From Paraburkholderia phosphatilytica (GTDB taxonomy: Bacteria > Pseudomonadota > Gammaproteobacteria > Burkholderiales > Burkholderiaceae): 64,000 nucleotides of DNA. Location: assembly GCF_003443895.1 (NCBI RefSeq), contig NZ_QQOA01000016.1, positions 62,001 to 126,000 of the forward strand, written 5' to 3'. This document shows, one piece after another, positions 26,537 to 34,901 of this stretch. The notes below the pieces were generated by a model, which saw only the letters and a program-made list of their open reading frames with translations, did not search any database and was not told the origin of the DNA. A program made the translations under genes and the position numbers. Every line of letters begins with the position of its first letter. Positions within the stretch are counted from its first letter, which is position 1.

Positions 26537-27136
26537 TCAGCCGACCATCACCGGGTAGCTGCAGGTGTCCGTGATGATCGCGTCGAGCGGAATGTCGTGC
26601 GTCTCGCGATGCAGTGCATCGACGCGGCAGGCCTCATACGCGATGCCCACCGTCACCGGCTTCTTCTCGCCGGGCCACGTGGCGAGCGTGCGGTCGTAGT
26701 AACCGCCGCCGTAGCCAAGCCGGTACCCTTCGGCATCGAAACCCACGCAGGGAATCAGCAGCAGGTCGGGAATCACGACACGCGCGGACGTAGGTTCCGG
26801 AATCTGGTGATGGCCCGGCTGCATCGGCATATCGGGCGACCACGCGTGGAACACCAGCGGCTCGTGCTTGCGCGGAATCACCGGCAACGCGGCCTCACGC
26901 CGCGGGTCGAGCGCGAGCCAGACCGCGATCGCCCTGCGCGCGTCGAACTCGCCGCGCAGCGGCCAGTAGAAGCCGACGCGCGTCGGCTCGAAACGCTTCA
27001 GCACTTCGATCACCTGACGGCTCAGCGACTCGTTGCTCGAGGCCTCCAGGGCCGCGGAAAACCGCGCTTCGAGCAGCCTCGCGCGCAGTTCCCTTTTCGA
27101 TTTCGCGAGAGGGTTGCATGCTATGCTTGGGTTCAA
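26537..27136 (-). CDS. ygfA: 5-formyltetrahydrofolate cyclo-ligase
   Basis: A 199-residue enzyme (EC 6.3.3.2) that converts 5-formyl-THF to 5,10-methenyl-THF with ATP. Typical features are the N-terminal KRELRARLLEAR helix, the phosphate-binding region and the C-terminal LIPCVGFDAEGYRLGYGGGYYDRTL, in which the G-Y-G-G-G-Y-Y-D motif binds ATP and folate. The start appears to be TTG 27136, with GGAG 7 bases upstream; no in-frame ATG precedes the conserved region. Only 21 bases separate this start from that of the divergent lytic transglycosylase, so each promoter must lie within the opposite gene. In gammaproteobacteria this gene is often preceded by the 6S RNA gene; none is visible here. Confidence 0.92.
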   Translation of the reverse strand: MNPSIACNPLAKSKRELRARLLEARFSAALEASSNESLSRQVIEVLKRFEPTRVGFYWPLRGEFDARRAIAVWLALDPRREAALPVIPRKHEPLVFHAWSPDMPMQPGHHQIPEPTSARVVIPDLLLIPCVGFDAEGYRLGYGGGYYDRTLATWPGEKKPVTVGIAYEACRVDALHRETHDIPLDAIITDTCSYPVMVG

Positions 27137-27157
27137 ATTCGCGCTCCAGAAACAACG

Positions 27158-29134
27158 ATGTCCAAACGCCTCTTTCGAGTATATCGCGCGGTCGGTTTGG
27201 CGCTCGCCGTCGTCTCGCTCGTTGCATGCAGCACGGCTTCCGCGGTTCGACCCATCCCGGTTTCCCAGGCTTCATCCATCAGTAACGACGACCAGACCTT
27301 CATCGAGCTTCGTGAGGCGGCGCGCAACAACGACCCCGCGCGCGCCGCGCAGCTGGCCGCGATGATCCCGGACTATCCGGCGCCGTCGTACCTCGAATAC
27401 TTCCAGATCAAGCCGCAGCTGTTCGATGGCCAGGGCCACGCACGCGTCGATGCGCCGGATCAGCCGGTGCTCGCGTTCCTCGACAAGTACGACGGCACCG
27501 CGATCGGCGACCGCATGCGCAACGACTACCTGACGGTGCTCGGCGCGCGGCACGACTGGCGCAATTTCGATCTGCAGTACCCGCGCTTCGTGCTGAACGA
27601 CGACACCCAGGTGAAGTGCTACGCGCTTGAGTCGCGGGCCGCGCACGGCGAGAACGTCGCCGATGCGGCGCGCGCGCTGCTGGTCGAACCGCGCTATTAC
27701 GGCGACGGCTGCGTCGATCTGGTCACGGCACTGGGCGCGAACCGTCAGTTCAGCGCCGACGACATCTGGTTTCAGATCCGCCTCGCGTACGAGCAGAACC
27801 TGACCACCACCGGCAGCCGTCTGGCCGATGCATTGGGCGACCAGCGTCCCGACCCGACCGTGCTCGACCAGGCGGTGAATGCGCCGCCGCTGCTGCTCGC
27901 GCGCGGCATCGGGCCCGACGCGGCGTCGCATCAGCTCGCGCTGCTCGCGATCACGCGCATGGCGCGCAACGATCCCGCCATGGCTGCCGCTACCTTCGCG
28001 ACGGTCGCGCCGCAACTCACGTCGCCGGAACGCGCGATCGGCTGGGGCACGATCGGCTATCAGGGTGCGCAGAAGCAGATGCCAGGCGCGGTGGACTGGT
28101 ACCGGCTGTCGGCGAACGCGCCGCTCTCCGTGCCGGCGTACGAGTGGCGCGTGCGCGCGGCGCTCCTCGCAGGCGACTGGACGATGGTGCGCTGGTCGGT
28201 CGAACAGATGCCGTCCTCGCTGCGCAGCCAGCCCGCGTGGGTGTACTGGCATGCGCGCGCGGTAAAGGCGGCGGGCGATACGGTCACCGCGAACCAGGAG
28301 TTCGAGCAGATCGCGCACAACTACAACTTCTACGGCCAGCTCGCGATGGAAGAGCTCGGGCAGAAGATCACCGTTCCCCCGAAAACGCCGGTGACGGATG
28401 CCGAAGTGCAGGCCGCGGCGGCCACGCCGGGCTTCGCGCTCGCGCAGCGCTTCTACGGGCTGAACCTGCGGCTCGAAGGCAACCGCGAATGGAACTGGCA
28501 GCTGCGCAACATGAGCGACCGCCAGCTGCTCGCGGTCGCGGAGTACGCGCGCCGCATCGAGCTGTATGACCGCACCGTGAATACCGCGGATCGCACGAAG
28601 GCCGAGCACGACTTCTCGCTGCGCTACCTTTCGCCGTTCAAGGACATCGTCGAGCGCGACGCGCAGACCAACGGTCTCGACGTCGAGTGGGCGTATGGAT
28701 TGATCCGCCAGGAGTCGCGCTTCATCATCAACGCGCACTCGGACGTCGGTGCGGGCGGCCTGATGCAGCTGATGCCAGCCACCGCGCAACTGGTCGCGAA
28801 GAAGATCGGCCTCGGTCCGATCTCGCGCGAACAGATGAACGACATCGACACCAACATCCTGCTCGGCACAAATTACCTGTCGATGATCTACAATCAATTC
28901 GACGACTCGGCGGTGCTCGCCACCGCGGGCTACAACGCCGGGCCGGGCCGGCCGCGCGCATGGCGCTCGGCGCTGCAGCACCCCGTCGAAGGCGCGATTT
29001 TCGCGGAAACCATCCCGTTCACGGAAACGCGCGACTACGTGAAGAATGTGTTGTCCAACACGGTCTACTACGCGGCGTTGTTCGAAGGCCGTCCGCAATC
29101 GCTGAAGGCGCGTCTCGGCTACATCGCACCATAA
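27158..29134 (+). CDS. slt: Soluble-type lytic murein transglycosylase (Slt70 family lipoprotein)
   Basis: A 658-residue periplasmic muramidase that cleaves peptidoglycan glycan strands to 1,6-anhydro products. The N-terminus is a lipoprotein signal (KRLFRVYRAVGLALAVVSLVAC, Cys about 24). A long superhelical domain of alpha-helical repeats (about 60-480) precedes the goose-lysozyme-like SLT domain. There the catalytic Glu is in YGLIRQESRF, followed by AGGLMQLMPATAQLVAKKIG and ATAGYNAGPGR. All active-site blocks are intact. I chose ATG 27158 since the signal peptide follows directly; upstream the frame lies in antisense to ygfA. The divergent gene is only 21 bases away. Confidence 0.94.
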   Translation: MSKRLFRVYRAVGLALAVVSLVACSTASAVRPIPVSQASSISNDDQTFIELREAARNNDPARAAQLAAMIPDYPAPSYLEYFQIKPQLFDGQGHARVDAPDQPVLAFLDKYDGTAIGDRMRNDYLTVLGARHDWRNFDLQYPRFVLNDDTQVKCYALESRAAHGENVADAARALLVEPRYYGDGCVDLVTALGANRQFSADDIWFQIRLAYEQNLTTTGSRLADALGDQRPDPTVLDQAVNAPPLLLARGIGPDAASHQLALLAITRMARNDPAMAAATFATVAPQLTSPERAIGWGTIGYQGAQKQMPGAVDWYRLSANAPLSVPAYEWRVRAALLAGDWTMVRWSVEQMPSSLRSQPAWVYWHARAVKAAGDTVTANQEFEQIAHNYNFYGQLAMEELGQKITVPPKTPVTDAEVQAAAATPGFALAQRFYGLNLRLEGNREWNWQLRNMSDRQLLAVAEYARRIELYDRTVNTADRTKAEHDFSLRYLSPFKDIVERDAQTNGLDVEWAYGLIRQESRFIINAHSDVGAGGLMQLMPATAQLVAKKIGLGPISREQMNDIDTNILLGTNYLSMIYNQFDDSAVLATAGYNAGPGRPRAWRSALQHPVEGAIFAETIPFTETRDYVKNVLSNTVYYAALFEGRPQSLKARLGYIAP

Positions 29135-29216
29135 GCGCCACGCCGCCGCGCCGCTGAACATTGCGGCGGCGGCGCCTCCTCCAGCCGTTGCAGCGGCTTC
29201 CCTCTGGGAGTCGAAA

Positions 29217-30173
29217 ATGCGACATCAAACCATCGCCGTCATCGGCGGCTCGGGTTTCATCGGCAGTCACCTCGTCAACGCGCTCGTCGAAGTCGGCAAG
29301 AACGTGCGGATCGCTACCCGGCGCCGCAACAACGCGCGGCATCTCACGTTGCTGCCCGTCGACGTGATCGAAACCGACATCTTCGATCCGGTGCAGCTCG
29401 CGCGTTTCGTCGAGGGCGCGGACGCGGTGATCAATCTCGTCGGCACACTGTATGGCCGGCGCGCCGATCCGTATGGTCCCGAGTTCGCGAAGATCCACGT
29501 CGAGTTGCCGACGAAGATCGTCAGCGCGTGCGAGGGCAAGGGCGTGCATCGGCTCGTGCACGTCAGCGCGATCGGCGCGGACCCGCGCGGGCCGAGCATG
29601 TATCTGCGCTCGAAAGGCGATGGCGAGCGCGCGGTGCATGCTTCCGCTGCGCTTGCGAGCACCATCTTCCGGCCATCGGTGCTGTTCGGACCGGAGGACC
29701 AGTTCCTCAACCGCTTCGCGATGCTGCAGCGGATGTTCCCGCTGATTCCGCTCGCGATGCCCGATGCGAAGTTCCAGCCGGTGTTCGTTGGCGACGTCGC
29801 AAAAGCGATCGTCAACGTGCTCGATCTCGACGCCGCGAGCGGCCGCACCTACGAACTGGGCGGTCCGGGCGTGTACACGCTCGAGCAGCTCGTCACGTTC
29901 TGCGGCGACGTGATCGGGCGGCACGCGCGCATCATCCGTCTGCCCGACGCGCTCGCGCGCATGCAGGCGATGACCTTCGAAATGGCGCCCGGTGCGCCGC
30001 TGATTTCGCGCGACAATCTCGATTCGATGAAAACCGACAGTGTGCTGTCGGGGCCACTTGCGCCCGAGCTGGATATCCAGCCGGCCAGCATCGAGACGAT
30101 CGCGCCGGTGTACCTGAGCGCCGCAACGGGTCGCTCGCGCTTCGATGCGTTCCGTGCGAACGCGGGGCGCTGA
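29217..30173 (+). CDS. NDUFA9-like NAD(P)-dependent epimerase/dehydratase family protein
   Basis: A 318-residue extended short-chain dehydrogenase. The N-terminal IAVIGGSGFIGSHLV is the NAD(P) Rossmann motif (GxxGxxG), and VINLVGTLYGRR and VSAIGAD follow. The active-site Tyr-x-x-x-Lys appears as YLRSKGDGE. The sequence belongs to the complex I NDUFA9 subunit family, close to mitochondrial accessory subunit NDUFA9, though bacterial members stand outside the nuo operon and their role is not settled. The ATG at 29217 follows a weak GGGAG site. It lies 82 bases after slt. Confidence 0.85.
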   Translation: MRHQTIAVIGGSGFIGSHLVNALVEVGKNVRIATRRRNNARHLTLLPVDVIETDIFDPVQLARFVEGADAVINLVGTLYGRRADPYGPEFAKIHVELPTKIVSACEGKGVHRLVHVSAIGADPRGPSMYLRSKGDGERAVHASAALASTIFRPSVLFGPEDQFLNRFAMLQRMFPLIPLAMPDAKFQPVFVGDVAKAIVNVLDLDAASGRTYELGGPGVYTLEQLVTFCGDVIGRHARIIRLPDALARMQAMTFEMAPGAPLISRDNLDSMKTDSVLSGPLAPELDIQPASIETIAPVYLSAATGRSRFDAFRANAGR

Positions 30174-30236
30174 ATGTGCTGAATCTGCTTAATCCGTAGC
30201 CCCCAACTTTTCCCTCTCCATGGAGCGTGGTGACAC

Positions 30237-30881
30237 ATGAAGCTGGCAATCGGTGACAAGAACTATTCGTCGTGGTCGATGCGACCGTGGGTCGTGATGA
30301 AGCACTTCGGCATTCCGTTCGAGGAAGTGCTGATCGAGCTGTTCGAGGCCGGCACGAAAGCGCGCATTGCCCAGTACTCGGCGTCGGGCAAGGTGCCCTG
30401 TCTCGTGACCGACGACGGCACGCATGTGTGGGAGTCGCTCGCGATCGTCGAGACGCTCGCCGAGCGCTTCCCCGATCTGCCGATCTGGCCGCGCGATCCA
30501 GCAAAGCGCGCGCAGGCCCGCGCGATCAGCGCCGAGATGGCGTCCGGCTTCGGCGCGCTGCGCCAGAACATGTGGATGAACATTCACGCTTCGTTTCCCG
30601 GCAAGGGGCGCACCGAGGAGTCGCTGGCTGACATCGCGCGGGTGCAGGCGATCTGGTCGGACTGCATCGAACGCCACGGTGGCCCGTTCCTGTTCGGCGA
30701 GTTTTGCGCTGCCGATGCGATGTACGCGCCGGTCGTGATGCGGTTCAACACGTGGCAGCCGGAGCTGTCGGAAACGGTCGCGGCGTACGCGCGGCGCGTC
30801 ACCGCGCAGCCGGCGGTAAAAGCGTGGATCGACGACGCACTGCGCGAGACGCACGCGATTTCCAAATACGAAGTCTGCTGA
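30237..30881 (+). CDS. Glutathione S-transferase family protein
   Basis: A 214-residue cytosolic GST. The N-terminal thioredoxin-fold carries the GSH site (KNYSSWSMRPWVVMKHFGI, with Ser as the likely thiolate-stabilising residue, then SGKVPCLV with the cis-Pro and WESLAIVETLAERF). The C-terminal helical domain begins near AQARAISAEMASGF. The stop overlaps the cca start by one base (TGATG), so the genes are co-translated. The substrate is unknown; the neighbourhood of RNA and folate genes gives no hint. Confidence 0.9.
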   Translation: MKLAIGDKNYSSWSMRPWVVMKHFGIPFEEVLIELFEAGTKARIAQYSASGKVPCLVTDDGTHVWESLAIVETLAERFPDLPIWPRDPAKRAQARAISAEMASGFGALRQNMWMNIHASFPGKGRTEESLADIARVQAIWSDCIERHGGPFLFGEFCAADAMYAPVVMRFNTWQPELSETVAAYARRVTAQPAVKAWIDDALRETHAISKYEVC

Positions 30882-32128
30882 TGAACATTTACGCAGTGGG
30901 CGGCGCGATTCGCGACGAGCTGCTCGGCGTGCCCGTGCAGGACCGCGACTACGTCGTGGTGGGCGCGACACCCGAGCAGATGGTCGCGAAGGGCTTTCGT
31001 CCGGTCGGCAAGGACTTTCCGGTGTTCCTGCATCCGCAGACCCAGGAGGAGTACGCGCTCGCGCGCACCGAGCGCAAGACCGCGGCGGGCTATCACGGCT
31101 TCCAGTTCTTCTATGCGCCGGATGTGACGCTCGACGAAGACCTCGCGCGCCGCGACCTGACGATCAACGCGATGGCGCGCGCGGTGCGGCCCGATGGCGA
31201 GCTGACGGGCCCCGTGATCGACCCGTTCCGCGGCGCCGAAGATTTGCAGGCGCGCGTGTTTCGCCACGTCAGCGATGCGTTCCTGGAAGACCCGGTGCGG
31301 ATCCTGCGGGTCGCGCGCTTCGCGGCACGTTTCGCGGAGTTCACCGTTGCGCCCGAAACGATGGCGCTGATGCAGCGCATGGTGGCCGACGGCGAAGTCG
31401 ACGCGCTGGTGCCGGAGCGCGTGTGGCAGGAAGTGTCGCGCGGGCTGATGGAGAAGAAGCCGTCGCGGATGTTCGACGTGCTGCGCACGTGCGGCGCGCT
31501 CGCGCGAATCCTGCCGGAGGTGGACGCGCTGTGGGGCGTGCCGCAGCGCGCGGACTATCACCCCGAGGTGGACACGGGCGTGCACGTGATGATGGTGCTC
31601 GACTACGCCGCGAAGCGCGGCTATGCGCTCACGGTGCGCTTCGCGGCGCTCACGCACGACCTCGGCAAGGCCACCACGCCCGAAGACGTGCTGCCGCGTC
31701 ACATCGGTCACGAGGGCCGCAGCGTCGATCTGCTGAAGCCGTTGTGCGAGCGTCTGCGGGTGCCGAACGAGTGCCGCGACCTCGCGCTGCTGGTCGCGCG
31801 CGAGCACGGCAACATTCATCGCGTGATGGGGACGGGCGCGGCGGGCGTCGTGCGTCTGTTCGAGCGCGGCGACGCGATCCGCAAGCCGGCGCGCTTCGCT
31901 GAAGCATTGCAGGCATGCGAGGCGGACGCGCGCGGGCGCACCGGCTTTGAAACCGCCGACTATCCGCAGGCCGAGCGGCTGCGGCTCGCGCTCGTCGCGG
32001 CGCGCGGCGTGGATGCGGGCGCGGTCGCGAAAGACCACGCGGGCAAGCCGGAGCAGATCAGGGAAGCGGTGTCGCGCGCACGCACGGCGGCGGTGGCGAA
32101 GGCGCTGGAAGCGGCGCAAGCGAAGTGA
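30881..32128 (+). CDS. cca: Multifunctional CCA tRNA nucleotidyltransferase
   Basis: A 415-residue enzyme that adds or repairs the 3'-CCA end of tRNAs. The N-terminal class II nucleotidyltransferase domain has MNIYAVGGAIRDELLGVPVQ, QDRDYVVVGATP with the catalytic Asp pair and EDLARRDLTINAMA. A C-terminal HD domain contains VRFAALTHDLGKATTP with the metal-binding His-Asp, then HEGRSVDLLKPLCERLRVP. This HD domain is the 2',3'-cyclic phosphodiesterase/phosphatase seen in gammaproteobacterial and betaproteobacterial Cca. Start ATG 30881 is within the GST stop. Length and motifs are complete. Confidence 0.95.
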   Translation: MNIYAVGGAIRDELLGVPVQDRDYVVVGATPEQMVAKGFRPVGKDFPVFLHPQTQEEYALARTERKTAAGYHGFQFFYAPDVTLDEDLARRDLTINAMARAVRPDGELTGPVIDPFRGAEDLQARVFRHVSDAFLEDPVRILRVARFAARFAEFTVAPETMALMQRMVADGEVDALVPERVWQEVSRGLMEKKPSRMFDVLRTCGALARILPEVDALWGVPQRADYHPEVDTGVHVMMVLDYAAKRGYALTVRFAALTHDLGKATTPEDVLPRHIGHEGRSVDLLKPLCERLRVPNECRDLALLVAREHGNIHRVMGTGAAGVVRLFERGDAIRKPARFAEALQACEADARGRTGFETADYPQAERLRLALVAARGVDAGAVAKDHAGKPEQIREAVSRARTAAVAKALEAAQAK

Positions 32129-32146
32129 CGGAGACGCGCGGCGCGC

Positions 32147-32341
32147 TCAGAGCAGCTTGACGAGCGTCGCGACGATCATCGTCAGCACCAACGTCGACAT
32201 GAACGGGAACGGGTATTCCTTGCCGAACATCCGCAGTGTGATGTCGCCGGGCATCCGGCCGATGCCGAACTTCCTCAGCCACGGCCAGTTCGCGGACAGG
32301 ATCGCCACCGCGACGAAGGTGGTCAGCAGCCAGCGGATCAT
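32147..32341 (-). CDS. DUF2905 family small membrane protein
   Basis: A 64-residue protein with one N-terminal hydrophobic stretch (MIRWLLTTFVAVAILSA), the conserved loop LRKFGIGRMPGDITLRMFGKEYPFPF, and a second hydrophobic stretch (LVLTMIVATLV). The G-R-M-P-G-D-I motif identifies DUF2905, a family of unknown function. It starts 17 bases after the MidA-like methyltransferase stop on the same strand and probably shares its transcript. It is convergent with cca. Confidence 0.88.
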   Translation of the reverse strand: MIRWLLTTFVAVAILSANWPWLRKFGIGRMPGDITLRMFGKEYPFPFMSTLVLTMIVATLVKLL

Positions 32342-32358
32342 GTCCGGCGCCCCCGTGG

Positions 32359-33552
32359 CTAGAGCGTGTGCGAGCGGTCGCCGCGCGCGAACGCGTCGAG
32401 CGTGCCGTCGATGCCGCGCGAGAACGCGATCACCTTGAATAGCTCGCCCATCTCGGCTTCCGACAGCAGCTTCTGCACGGCGTTGGCTGCGGGCAGGAAG
32501 CGCGCGGTGTCCATCGGATCGATTTCGGCGAGCGCGTCCGTGATGCCCGCATTCAGCAGGAAGCGGCCCTGCGACGTGAAGCCGAGCAGATCCGCGCCGG
32601 CATCGACGCCGGCTTCCGCGATGCCCGTGAACTCGACGTGCGCGGTCAGATCCTGCAGGCCCGGATGGAGAAACGGATCGTCGTGCGCGCGGTGCCGGTA
32701 GTGGCACATCAGCGTGCCTTGCGTGCGCTGCGCGTGGTAATACTCGCGACGCGGAAAACCGTAGTCGATAAAAAACGCGGCGCCGCGCGCGAGCATCGTG
32801 CAGACGGTGCGCGTGAACGCGCACGCGGCTTCGTGCGTTTCCGTCACGTAATGATCGGCGTCGGGCACATCGAGCGACGCGAGGAACGCGCCGTCCGCAG
32901 TGGACGACAGTGCGCGGTCCGCAAACGCAAAGCCCTGTCCGTTCGTCGTCACGCCGCGCTCGTGCCACACGCCGTTCAGGCGCGCGAACAGGCGCACCGG
33001 CATCGCGTCCAGCACTTCGTTGCCGATCACGACCCCTTCGAAGCGCTCGGGCAGCGCGTCGAGCCAGCGCACGCGCCCGGCGAGATCGGGCGCCGCAGCT
33101 TCGATCGTCGCGCGCTGGCGGTCGCGCAGTTCGCCGGACAGATCGACGATCGAATAGCTCGCGAACGGCGTATCCAGTTCGTGCAGCGCGTTCAGCAGGC
33201 CGGCGGCAAGACGCCCGGTGCCCGCGCCGAACTCGATGATGTCGCGCGTGCCGCTGGCTTCGAGCGCCTGCGCGATGGGCCGCGCGAACGTGGCGGCGAA
33301 AAGCGGCGACAGTTCGGGTGCGGTGATGAAGTCGCTGCCGTCTTCCGCGCGCCGGCCGAACTTGATCGCGCCCCCGCTGTAATAGCCGAGGCCGGGCGCA
33401 TACAGCGCGCGTTCCATATAGCGGTTGAACGGCAGCCAGCCGCCTGCCGCCGCGATCTCGGCGGCGATCTGCGCGACGAGCGCTTCGGACTGCGCGAGCG
33501 CGATCGGGCTGGGAGCAGGTAAACTATCGGGCTGATGAGCTTTCGGATTCAT
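32359..33552 (-). CDS. MidA/NDUFAF7-like SAM-dependent methyltransferase
   Basis: A 397-residue class I methyltransferase of the DUF185/MidA family, homologous to mitochondrial NDUFAF7, which methylates an Arg of a complex I subunit. Blocks include FNRYMERALYAPGLGYYS, FITAPELSPLFAATFARPI, the SAM motif IEFGAGTGRLAAGLL, VIGNEVLDAMPVRLF and FFIDYGFPRREYYHAQRTQG. The start ATG 33552 is 13 bases from the divergent folM start, so 5' regions overlap with the neighbouring coding sequences. The DUF2905 gene follows. Whether the bacterial enzyme acts on complex I is unproven. Confidence 0.9.
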   Translation of the reverse strand: MNPKAHQPDSLPAPSPIALAQSEALVAQIAAEIAAAGGWLPFNRYMERALYAPGLGYYSGGAIKFGRRAEDGSDFITAPELSPLFAATFARPIAQALEASGTRDIIEFGAGTGRLAAGLLNALHELDTPFASYSIVDLSGELRDRQRATIEAAAPDLAGRVRWLDALPERFEGVVIGNEVLDAMPVRLFARLNGVWHERGVTTNGQGFAFADRALSSTADGAFLASLDVPDADHYVTETHEAACAFTRTVCTMLARGAAFFIDYGFPRREYYHAQRTQGTLMCHYRHRAHDDPFLHPGLQDLTAHVEFTGIAEAGVDAGADLLGFTSQGRFLLNAGITDALAEIDPMDTARFLPAANAVQKLLSEAEMGELFKVIAFSRGIDGTLDAFARGDRSHTL

Positions 33553-33565
33553 CCCGGCATTGTAA

Positions 33566-34393
33566 ATGAGCGCTTCGACTGACACTTCCGCCTCCCGCCG
33601 GCCTGATGGGCCCGACACCGCGCGCGTCGTGCTGATCACGGGCGGCGCCCGGCGGATCGGGCGCGCGCTCGCGCTGGGATTCGCCGCGCAGGGCTGGGAC
33701 GTCGCGGTGCACTACGGCGCGTCGCGGGCGGAGGCGGACCAGACGGTCGTGGAGATCGCCGCGCTCGGACGCCGCGTGCTCGCGCTGCGCGCCGATCTGG
33801 CCGTGGAGGCGGACGTCGCGCGACTCGTGCCGGACTGCACGCGTCTGCTCGGCCGGCCGTTGTGCGTGATCAACAACGCGTCCGCGTTCGATGAAGACAC
33901 CGCGCGCGACGTCGGCTACGAGCGGCTGCTGCGGCAGATGGCGATCAACGTCGGCGCGCCGCTGGTGCTCGCGCGCACGCTGTTCGACGCGACGCCGGAG
34001 GCCGCGGCCACGAACGATGCGCTGCGCGGCGTCGTGATCAACGTGCTCGACCAGAAGCTCGTCAACATGAATCCCGACTACCTGTCGTATACGCTCTCCA
34101 AGGCTGCGCTCGAGAACGCGACGATCGCGCTCGCGCAGGCGCTGGCGCCGAAGCTGCGGGTGGTGGGGCTGGCGCCGGGGCTGACGTTGCAGTCGGCCGG
34201 GCAGACGCCCGATGGTTTCGAGGCCGCGCACAAGATCACGCCGCTCGGCCGCGCGTCGCGCCCCGAGGACCTGGTCGGCGCGGCGCTGTATCTCGCCACG
34301 GCGGCGGGGGTGACCGGGACGACGCTCGTCGTCGATGGCGGCCAGCATCTGGTGCCGTCGCCGCGCGATGTGATGTTTATGATCGGCCGCTGA
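33566..34393 (+). CDS. folM: SDR family oxidoreductase, probable dihydromonapterin reductase FolM
   Basis: A 275-residue short-chain dehydrogenase. GGARRIG (the TGxxxGxG-type cofactor motif with R-R-I typical of pteridine reductases), NNAS, and the catalytic YTLSK (Tyr-x-x-x-Lys) are present, with the C-terminal VTGTTLVVDGGQHL. Adjacent folB (dihydroneopterin aldolase) on the same strand supports FolM-type activity, reduction of dihydromonapterin or dihydrofolate with NADPH. The start is only 13 bases from the divergent MidA-like gene. If the assignment is wrong it is still an SDR. Confidence 0.82.
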   Translation: MSASTDTSASRRPDGPDTARVVLITGGARRIGRALALGFAAQGWDVAVHYGASRAEADQTVVEIAALGRRVLALRADLAVEADVARLVPDCTRLLGRPLCVINNASAFDEDTARDVGYERLLRQMAINVGAPLVLARTLFDATPEAAATNDALRGVVINVLDQKLVNMNPDYLSYTLSKAALENATIALAQALAPKLRVVGLAPGLTLQSAGQTPDGFEAAHKITPLGRASRPEDLVGAALYLATAAGVTGTTLVVDGGQHLVPSPRDVMFMIGR

Positions 34394-34503
34394 TCGCGAC
34401 CGCGTGGGCCGCAACCGCGTTGCGTCTGCAAGGCGTTGCACCCGCGTCGAAGCGCAGCGCCGCCTGCTTGCGTGTCCGCACGCGCTTTTCGACTGGAACG
34501 AAC

Positions 34504-34899
34504 ATGGTTTCCGCACTGTTGCACCCACGGCTCGCCGATTGCCGGCGGCTCTTTCTGCGCAATTACGAGGTCTACATCAATATCGGTGTGCACGACTTCG
34601 AAAAACGCGGCGAGCAGCGCGTCGTGATCAACATCGAGCTGTTCGTGCCGCTCGCGTCCACCACGCCGCTCGAAGACAAGCTGCGCGAAGTCGTCGACTA
34701 CGACTTCATGCGCGCCACTGTCGCGAAGCGCGTGGGCCGCGGGCACATCCACCTGCAGGAGACGCTCTGCGACGATCTCGCCGAGGCGATGCTCGAACAC
34801 CCGCAGGTGCGCGCCGCGCGCGTGTCCACCGAGAAGCCCGACGTTTATCCGGACTGCGACGCGGTTGGCGTCGAAGTCTTTCGCATCAAAGAGGATTGA
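34504..34899 (+). CDS. folB: Dihydroneopterin aldolase
   Basis: A 131-residue enzyme of folate synthesis that converts dihydroneopterin to 6-hydroxymethyldihydropterin and glycolaldehyde. The N-terminal LFLRNYEVYINIGVHDFEKRGEQRVVINIELF is the typical FolB beginning, with Glu in I-G-V-H-x-x-E-K; the C-terminal VSTEKPDVYPDCDAVGVEVFR completes the fold. ATG 34504 is chosen with a weak GGAACG site; the longer upstream frame contains no family sequence. The neighbours folM and ttcA are on the same strand. Confidence 0.91.
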   Translation: MVSALLHPRLADCRRLFLRNYEVYINIGVHDFEKRGEQRVVINIELFVPLASTTPLEDKLREVVDYDFMRATVAKRVGRGHIHLQETLCDDLAEAMLEHPQVRAARVSTEKPDVYPDCDAVGVEVFRIKED

Positions 34900-34901
34900 G
34901 C

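Noticed and set aside
26411..27157. 6S RNA (ssrS) near ygfA
   Set aside because: In gammaproteobacteria it precedes ygfA, but here the upstream side is only 21 bases and no matching structure is visible.
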